A stretch of 64,000 nucleotides of DNA from Dendrophyllia cribrosa (taxonomy: Eukaryota; Cnidaria; Anthozoa; Scleractinia; Dendrophylliidae): positions 17,178,459 to 17,242,458 of the forward strand of contig JAJLRJ010000014.1 in NCBI GenBank assembly GCA_024195265.1, written 5' to 3'. The notes below the pieces were generated by a model. That model made no database searches. It had not been told where the DNA came from and saw nothing but the letters and a program-made list of their open reading frames with translations. Within the stretch, counting starts at the first letter, position 1; each line of letters opens with the position of its first letter. The translations under genes were made by a program, and so were the position numbers. Below are positions 54,601-63,600 of this stretch, piece after piece.

Positions 54601-57600
54601 GACAATTGTTTCGTTGTTATTGCAACTCATCAGCACGGTGTAACGTAACAATTGTCCACGGTTACGATCCTCCTTTATCGGTTTCTATCGTGATGATGTC
54701 TCTCACATTGCATTAAAGCCGATTGTTGTAGATCAATTGCCTTGCTATTAAGCAAATTATCATGGAGTCTTGCCCCACCCTTCCCTACCCAGTATCAGCC
54801 TTTGTGGACTTGGGTAAGTATGAGGTTAGCTTAGTTAGTTTTCCACTGATTTATCAGAGTAATCACTGGGTAGGACTGCACAATTAAGGGTGGTTTCTGC
54901 TCACAGGGTTGCCATGGATACCTCCCTGCTTTCCTTGAATCGCATAAGGGTCCCCCCCCCCCACCATTTCTCTTGGCACCAGCTCCCAAAGTGAAACTCA
55001 TCTAGTGACAATGACTTTAATCACCACATACCTTCTTCTGCACTGTGTTTGTCAAATCTTTCTTATTTTTTAGAGACTTAAATGCAGCTTGCCAATGGGG
55101 CCACATCTGTTTGATTCGTCTTTTGATCCACTGAAATTTCACTTGATTGTCAGCTATTAATAAATTAAATAGGTCTTCCACATTACTTCTTATTAAGTCC
55201 TGTGAAAAAATAAATAATTCTCCCAATAAATAATTAATGTATGATTATATGCATAAAGCAATAAGGAGCATTACTTAACTCCCTCACTCCCTAACTAGAT
55301 GGGATGTTAGTCCATTACAAGAAAACCCTGGAGCATTTTGTTCAACCTCGTTCCCAGGGTCTCTCTTCTTCCCGCCCCCTGGAGCGAGAAAGAGAGAGAC
55401 CCTGGTTGGGGCTGGTCACGTGTCTCCCAGAATCTGGGAGATTCCAATTAAAGGACACGGGGGAGGGGCGGCAAGGTGTGAAATTTGTCTGCTCTGGCTG
55501 GGAATTGCAAAACAAATGCAAAAGCGTTCGGCGGCTCGCGACAAATGTGAAGCGGCGGTCATCCGCAGACTTCAAAAACATATCCACATGGTCTGGTTCT
55601 GAAAGTGTAAGTTGCTTTAGGATCAGAGGAATTGTCACGGCGCTTGAAGATTTACCGCAGTACAGCTAATTTTGAACTTGCTGCGAACTGCAATCCAATT
55701 TTATTACTTGACGCCGCTAAGCTCGCGCTCTTGATTTATGGCATTGTTCCGGACTGGGATGAATTATCGCTACATACTGCTTAACAGGCGATCTTCAAGC
55801 TTCATTCGAAAGGCCCATTAAAGTGCTCAGTGCCGTCTGTTCTCGGGCGATGGCAAAGCAAGAACTGAGAAGCGGCCGCCACGGACCCAATGTTTGCCAC
55901 GCTGATCAACAGTACACTTTTATAACAGAAAACGATTGAGAGAAGACAATGAAAGCTTTTATTCTTCGTGTGTGATGCATGTTGTTTAGTTCAATGTTCA
56001 CCAGTTCCAGTCGTTTGAATGTCTATACATAATGTATAGACTGGTTCATTTATATACTTGTGAATTTTTGAGCAACAATTTTATCCTTGCGCATTGTTTA
56101 TTCGCTTTTGTTTGAATCGTTCGACTGAACCATTTCGTTATTTCAATTTTAGGGCTTTGTTCATATTATGTTCAGTTCGAAAATTATAAGCTGTCAAGAT
56201 CTTTTGTCCCTATTTATTCAGTTATACACGGCAGGCATAACATAAACAGAAAAAATGAAGCACTTTTTACGGCCAAAGAGATTTCTAACATCCCTATTCG
56301 GTTGACGATAAGCCTGGGATGTTTTATCTGTTTTATTCCGGGTCTTGCTCCGGGGTCTTGCTATAATCACAGAGAATTGTTTACGTCTTTTATATATATC
56401 TTGCAATACAGATTCCTATTTTCAACAAGAGGTTATGGAACATGGAACATATTTATTTCACAGCCACAGCTGAAACAATAACAGTCGCACACAGCATGAG
56501 CCTAGCCACTGTAGAGAAAACAAGACAACGTTACAAATACTGTCTACCCCTCCTTAGGATTATAATTGTCCACCAGACACGTGACCAGCCCCAACCAGGG
56601 TCTCTCTCTCTCTCGCTCCAGGGGGCGGGAAGAAGAGAGACCCTGGGAACGAGGTTGGATTTTGTTAGGTTTTTTAGTTTGTTAGGTGGAGAACGAAAAT
56701 GTGGAGTGAAGTTTCTTGTCTAAGGAAAAAATAATTATGATGACAGAGAGCAGCACTTGAGGCATTGACACATAGAAGGTAAAACCTGTTTTACCAGAAG
56801 GTAAAACCTGTTTTACCAAAAGACTACTGCATCTTGATGCCCACCTTTAATTATATAAATGGCAGGCCGGCTGTTATTAAGCTCTGAGGTAATGCTGACT
56901 ACACAATAATAGGTGGTCATAAACTAGTTTCAAGATAGCCTCTCATCGTTGTTGTCCTTTGAATTAGCCATTTTTACACTTTGTGTATGTTGCCGTTTAT
57001 CTTCACCGCAGTTGCTGCTGCAGTTGCTGGCCATAATAGCCAACTGCCAGCTACTAATGGCCCTTACTAACCCTTAACCCTTTAACCCCTAATATCAAAA
57101 ATTAAATTCTCATTTCTAGTCCTATACATTTCCTATAGAAGTAGCTAGTGGGGAGAAATTGTTTGGATATCAAGAGAACTCATCTTGTGTGATCATGTCC
57201 TTAATTCTCATGACCTTTTTGATTGATAAGGCATTAATATTACAAGGAGAAATTTGATGCCGATCACTCTTAGGGCTTAAAGGGTTAACCCCTATAACTC
57301 CCAAGAGTGCCAAAAAAAATACCAAATTTCATTTTCTAAAATATTGGCAAACAAATGGTACCATGCAAAAGTACTTCCAAAGAGGTTTCATTTGAATGGT
57401 TGCACCATAGGATTTCATGCACAGACTCAAAAATTACAACTTTACGACACTACATATCTTCATTGTTGACTCTGAAGTGAAAAGCTAGGTTAACCTTTTC
57501 ACTCCAAGAGTGAAAAATGGAGACGCAATAAACTGTAATTCTAACTTTTGAGTCTGTGGACGAAATTCAATCCTATCGTGTGACCATTCAAATGAAACCT

Positions 57601-60600
57601 CTTCGGCAGTACTTTTACACGGTACCATTTGTTTTTCAGTATTATTTTTATAAAATGAAAGTTGGGATTTTTCTTGAATTTTGACTTTTGGCACTCACGG
57701 AAGTTAAAAGGTTAATTGTTATGAAAAATACCACATCAATGTACAAAGCACTGCCAAAGGCTTACAGGGATTTTCTGTAATTTAAAAGTGGGTTTTTGTG
57801 ACTTCAACTTCCTGCCAGGAAAAAGAGGGCACCATCTCTCCACCTAATGGAAAACAAACAAATAATTACAATTATTTTATAATTAATTAATAATTAATAA
57901 AATTTGCACAGAACTTAAAAACACGGGCCAGGGGCCAGTGATTTTCCCAGAGTAAACACAAAAATCACCTCTATCCTTAACAACTGACTTGACTTTTCAT
58001 AGTGTATAAGATGGACACCACTGTAAGGCAGACACCTCTCTAAGATGGACAGTATCAATTTTTATTGGCTGGTTCTGGCTGAATTTCACTTGTTTGTCTG
58101 TAACTAAACTCTCTGTAAAGCGGACACCTCTCAAAGGTGGACAGCTAGGACTGGTCCCATATCACTTCAAATGTGACAGAATTTTGTGTGTTTTGGTAAA
58201 CTTTTACAGGGGAGGACACCTTGTGATGTCAGTCATGGAGTAGTGTGGGCCCCTGCTCTGCCTGCATTTCTGGACATATCTTCCCAAAAGTGATGTGTCA
58301 GGCTTAGACAGAGCTTACTGTAGAAATAAGCCCTCGCCCAGTTGCCTAAATATTCACGGCCAAGTAAAAAAATATACATTATTTGGTGCAGTGCTGAAAG
58401 TCACTCATCCAAGAACTCAGCAAGTGCTGTCGATGTTTCCAACCCTGTTATCACATATTCAATTTTAACTTTTGAGTTTGTGGCCGAAATACTTTTTTAT
58501 GACCATTTCAGTGTGAATGCTAGTGACTACCAATAGTTAATCAGACAGTCCTTTCTTGTGGCACCTGATGTTTGCTTCTTTGTATTTTTGCAAAGTTTAA
58601 TTCAGATAATGTTTTTCATTCTCCAGGGAACAAAATGCAGAAATTTAATTGTCTTGATGAATTCATTATGATTTTTTGCACAATAAATATTAGTCAACGA
58701 CAGCTGCTTACTTACCTCGCTTAAATAAACAATAAAGGAGCAAATAGAACCATTCACCCCATGTTCTTTTTCATAACATGCATCAGACTTCCAGAACTGC
58801 TTCATCCACTGACAAAAGTAAAATAATAAATTATAAATTAATGAATTAAAAATAGGCTCTTGTCCACATGTACATTTTGTTACGGAAATAGGAAAAAAGT
58901 TAAAAAGTGTTTTACAAGATAATTTGGCGATCAATGCAGTGTACATGTTGAATAAATTTATTAAAATTATTCGCAAGTTCACAGATGGTCATGTAGATGA
59001 TTAAAAAGAGACAGTAGAAAAATACTTGGCATCGTGACTGGCAGTGAGATTGTGCTTGACGCAGAGCGATCCCACTTGTTGCAGCGTGATCATGATTTGT
59101 TCTTAGGCATTATTGTATCTGTGGCAGCGTGTGCATCAAAAACAAGCAGTGATCACGCTTAACTTTAACATGGGAAAAATGTACAGAATATTAAGTATAA
59201 ACTGTTAATAATTAAATAATACATACAGCAATTTTATTTCCGCAATCTGGATATTCCTTATCATTAGGAATTTCGCAGTCATCTTTCATTTGTCGACCAA
59301 GACGCAAGGGACAGAAGTTCTCCACCTTAAAGATTAAAATAATGTTCATTAGGATGGAAAGGCTATAAAGGTTGGCACACTGGAGGTGACCGTAGCATCC
59401 ACCACCAAATTAATAGGCATCATATATAACTAGGCATTGTGTAGAGATTCCAACCCTTTGAAACAAAAAAGGGAGGTTTTGAGAGCGGCAAAAGTACTAC
59501 CACGAGTGCCAAATGTGTAAGCCTCAAGGGGGGTCCGTGGGCATACACCCCTCCCCGAAAAATTTAAAAAAAGGCCTCTAAGACGCCATTTGCTGCATTT
59601 TGAGATCATATTCAACGGAAAATTGTCGTGGATAATTCCTGGTACATGTAGAGTCTTAAACGGGAGAATATTGAGCGAAAACGGGAGGCTTGAAACCACT
59701 GCCAAAAACGGGAGCTTTCCTGCCAAAACGGAAGGGTTGGAATCTCTCCCTTGTGTGTGCCAACCTTTACACTCAAGCCATTTACAATTATGATCAATCA
59801 CACTCACCTCACTAAGATAATTAAGAAATGAACACAAACTTCCATCAACGCCATGGCTTGTATATATAGGATCTGATTTCCAAAACTGTTCCATCCACTG
59901 ACACAATTTAAATAAAAATATAATAAATACCAGGTATTAAATAATTTTTTTTTATAACACAAAACATACATCAGAAATGAAAAATTTTATCAGTAGAAAG
60001 AATAATAATGCCAGGTCCTTTAGGGAAATACATGTTGGAGCCTTTAAAATTTCTACGTTAAAAATGAAGAGGGCCATAATTATGTATTTACATGAGGGGG
60101 GACAGAAAAAGCTGACTATGGCATTACTACAGTAACTACATTTAACCGTACGGCCTTGCATGTCAAAATTTGAAACCACTCTATCTTCAAATTGAAGGGC
60201 CGAGAGCATGTCCAGCCTATATGACTTTTTAGGCCTTTTTTATTTTTTCTTGCTCAGATTTGTCCAATTTTGGCATGTGAACTAGAAATTAGTTGCAAAA
60301 CATTGTTCCGAATTTTTTTCCGTTGTTTTTTCCGTCGTTTTCGAGAAATACCGTATTCAAAAAAAAAAAAATCAATCAATCAAAGGCTCCTATTGTAACG
60401 CAATATTGCGGTAAGCTTCTGTTTTCGCACTGACACGGTTCGATATTTTTGTAAAATTAAACGTTAGAAATTTTGACGAACGCAAAAAAAGTAAATCACT
60501 TTCATAATGTCCAGTTCGAAGAAAGAAAGAAAGAAAAAAAAAAAAAAAAAAAATGAGGCCGAGCGTGATTCGAACCCGGAGCCGTCCGAGCGCAAATCCC

Positions 60601-63600
60601 CGACCAAACCACTAGACCACAGACGAACACAGACGAAGTTTTATTATTAAAAGGTTGATACGCATCAAAACGCGTATCTCGATTTCAAAATCCTTTTAGA
60701 TCGAATTTAATGTTGCATTAAAGACTCCAAATGCGAAACGCCTTCCCGCCGGCCAGCAACAACTCACTTCGAGCTGTCCAAAGCTGTATTTCAAGTGCCC
60801 GACCACGCACAGCGGACCCATCTACCACTGTCGCAAAGCATGTCGGGAAATCCTACAACAAAACCGAAATGGAGTTCCCACCCGAAAGTTATTGCAAAAT
60901 ACTATAAGTCTCAAAGCACTTCGGATATCGGGCATTTCGACCACGGCACGGGATGGGAAATGGCCCACAACTCTCAATGCTGCCCCTTTTCTGATCCGAA
61001 GTGATTCCAGACTTTCCCGCCGGCTCGTCTTCCCGACCAAGGTCCGTTTTTCACCTCGAGCGCTAAATGGCGCTTCAGACACAAGGAAGGACAAGAAACA
61101 CGACTCGTTTCTTTGAGAAGTGCTAGAGACTCAAGGATTTCCGGACTTAATGATGTCTTTCAATCACCGGACGGGCCTCATACACGTTGGCTTACACACA
61201 TGCTACAGAGGCGATGTGTTGCCGCAGTGAGCTCACGATAGATAAGCGAGCCAGGCGTGCGTAAATAACGGTATTTTCGTTTAGTTGTTGGCACTGGTCA
61301 GAAGTATTGCAGTCGCGTATTCTCACGGCCAAACTGCTTTCAAATGGCTTCGAAATTACGCTCTGAATGTACCGTCAAAGCACTGGAGGGCCAGAACTCT
61401 GCTTTTTTCAGGTAAATTGGTCAAATTCCTTAGGGTTAGTGCAAATTCGACAAGGGCTTGTGATATTATTCGTTGTACGATAAAATGAGGCTATTCTGAG
61501 CTATTCTGAGCGAGAAAAAATAGAAAAAGGCCTAAAAAGTCATATAGGCTGGACATGCTCTCGGCCCTTCAATTGATCAAATGATAAAATACTTAATATT
61601 TACTACAGTACCAGGGTTCTCAATAATTTTTTAATCAACTGTTCCATTTCTGTTAACAGCCGTAACAATGTGGCATATGGCTAAAAGGTCTTTACTAAAC
61701 TTTGTATTGAAACACTTAATTCACAGCCATAACACTTGCTAGAGACACCCCTCACCGGTGTAACAAGGTGATACATGGCAAACAGGCCTTTATACTAAAC
61801 TTTGTATTGAAACATATTGCACAGCCATAACACTTACTAGTGACACCCCTCACAGGTGTATCAAGGTGATACATGGCAAACAGGCCTTACTAAACTTTGT
61901 ATTGAAACATATTGCACAGCCATAGCACTTACTAGTGACAACCCGCACAGGTACGTGTTATGGGTTACGGGTTCAACTGAGAACACTGAGTACTGTAAGT
62001 TAGGTTAGGCCAGATGTGAAGATATTTATCAATAATTGTTTCAAGGTCATGGTGTATGTACTGAGCGCAGTAGGTCCGTGTGTCATGAGCTTGAGTAAAA
62101 TATTTTCCTATTCGGCCCTCCCACTTAGTCAATAAGTACATATTGTCTTAATTACCCTGACTTTGCTGCCACAGTTTGGAAAAGCAGGATCTGAAGGTAC
62201 AGTACAAACTTCTTGGCCTTCTACATTTTTAGTGCGCCCATGTTGAAGATTTTTGGGACACCATTGTTCTACCTATGAATTTAAAGTAATTTAAATTAAT
62301 TGATGATATACCGTAAATCCCCCCTCCCCTTTCCTTCACAACCCAGACAATCAAAAATATTACAGCTGACTGTATAACTGGTACATTTGTACCCTTCCAA
62401 TCCGGGCACAAATTCATATACACAGTACTCGCGAGCTAATTGGGGAAAAAAATATTGAGTGGTGAACTGCTTGTGTTTCGCTGAATTGCAATAAGCCCCC
62501 CCCTCTCTCTATTTAGCGCCCCCTCAAAAGCACTTGAAATCATTATAAGGCTTAATATAGGATTTACAGCAGTGATACGTTAACTCACACACAAGTCACA
62601 GGTGGCCCACACACCTGGGGTGCCACAGGGAACCCACACAACCATGGGGCTTAACCTGATTTAACTCCCAAATATAAAAATTCAAGAAAAATCCTAAATT
62701 TCATTTTGTAAAATATTGAACTTAAAACACATACCTCACTTAGAAAAACAAGAATTGAACAGATGCTTCCATTTACGCCATGCTCACTAAACTTTGGCTC
62801 TGATTTCCAATGTTGCTTCATCCACTACGGTGAAATTGAAAAGAAACAACAACATATTAGATGTATATTCATTTTTAACTCTTGAAAACACAGAGCGTTG
62901 AAGGAGTTATAGCAGACGTGGACAAATACACAAATTTTCACACCTTTCATCTATGGGCTGTAAACATTTCTTGGTAATTCTGCTGACCAGCGCATAAGGC
63001 TTGTGCATATATTTTGCTCATTCCAAATGTGATATGTAGGTAATGGTCACCTCACTTACTCGTGCGCACGTCATTGGAGGGAGGAGAGGGTGGGGAGTTG
63101 GACACAGGGTGATGGTGGGGGGAGGGGGGGGGGGGGGGGTGCAATGGAGCAAAACACATAGAAGAGGGAAGGATCGTCACCAAAGGTTGTTTCATATTTA
63201 TTCTAACAGTACATAATGTTTACGTCTTACATGCACTTAAATTTACGCAAGGTCTATGGCACAAAGGATTATTACCAAACATTTTTCAAAACATTTTTAA
63301 ATATGCCAACACTGTACATAACTATAATACTAGGTATGCAGCCAATCAAAACCTATATAAATCAGAAGTAAGAACAAATATATATATAGTAAACAAAGAA
63401 TCTCTTTTGTAGCAATTGACCTCTGGAAAGATCTCCCATCTGACCTAAAGGATCTAAATGCATTTCTCTTCTCCAAAAATTTAAAACGTTATTTATTGTC
63501 AGAACAACACAAATAATTTGTCTCCTCTGTTATGTTTTTCTAACATCATATTGTTAAATTATTTCACTGTAAATATGTTCACTTGTTTTAATTCTTTCAC

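Larger units (their letters stand above)
53972..54705 (-). mobile_element. Retrozyme-like unit: direct repeats with hammerhead ribozymes
   Basis: Two direct repeats of about 151 bp (53,972-54,123 and 54,497-54,647, about 525 bp apart) share 'aacaatgaactgcaa', 'gctgatctgaccacgtaaa', 'gcgagacatcatcacgatag' and a hammerhead motif at the end. The 370-bp sequence between them has no RT or endonuclease. An inverted partial copy of the repeat follows at 54,646-54,705. Non-autonomous elements with hammerhead-bearing direct repeats are known as retrozymes, and Penelope-like elements carry similar ribozymes in their terminal repeats. It lies in MGAT5 intron 8 in the sense orientation. Confidence 0.7.

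Noticed and set aside
60072..60130. Possible extra MGAT5 linker exon (SFFCPPSC)
   Set aside because: The resemblance to VENFCP is weak and there is no acceptor in the right phase. The true linker exon was found at 62,156-62,272.
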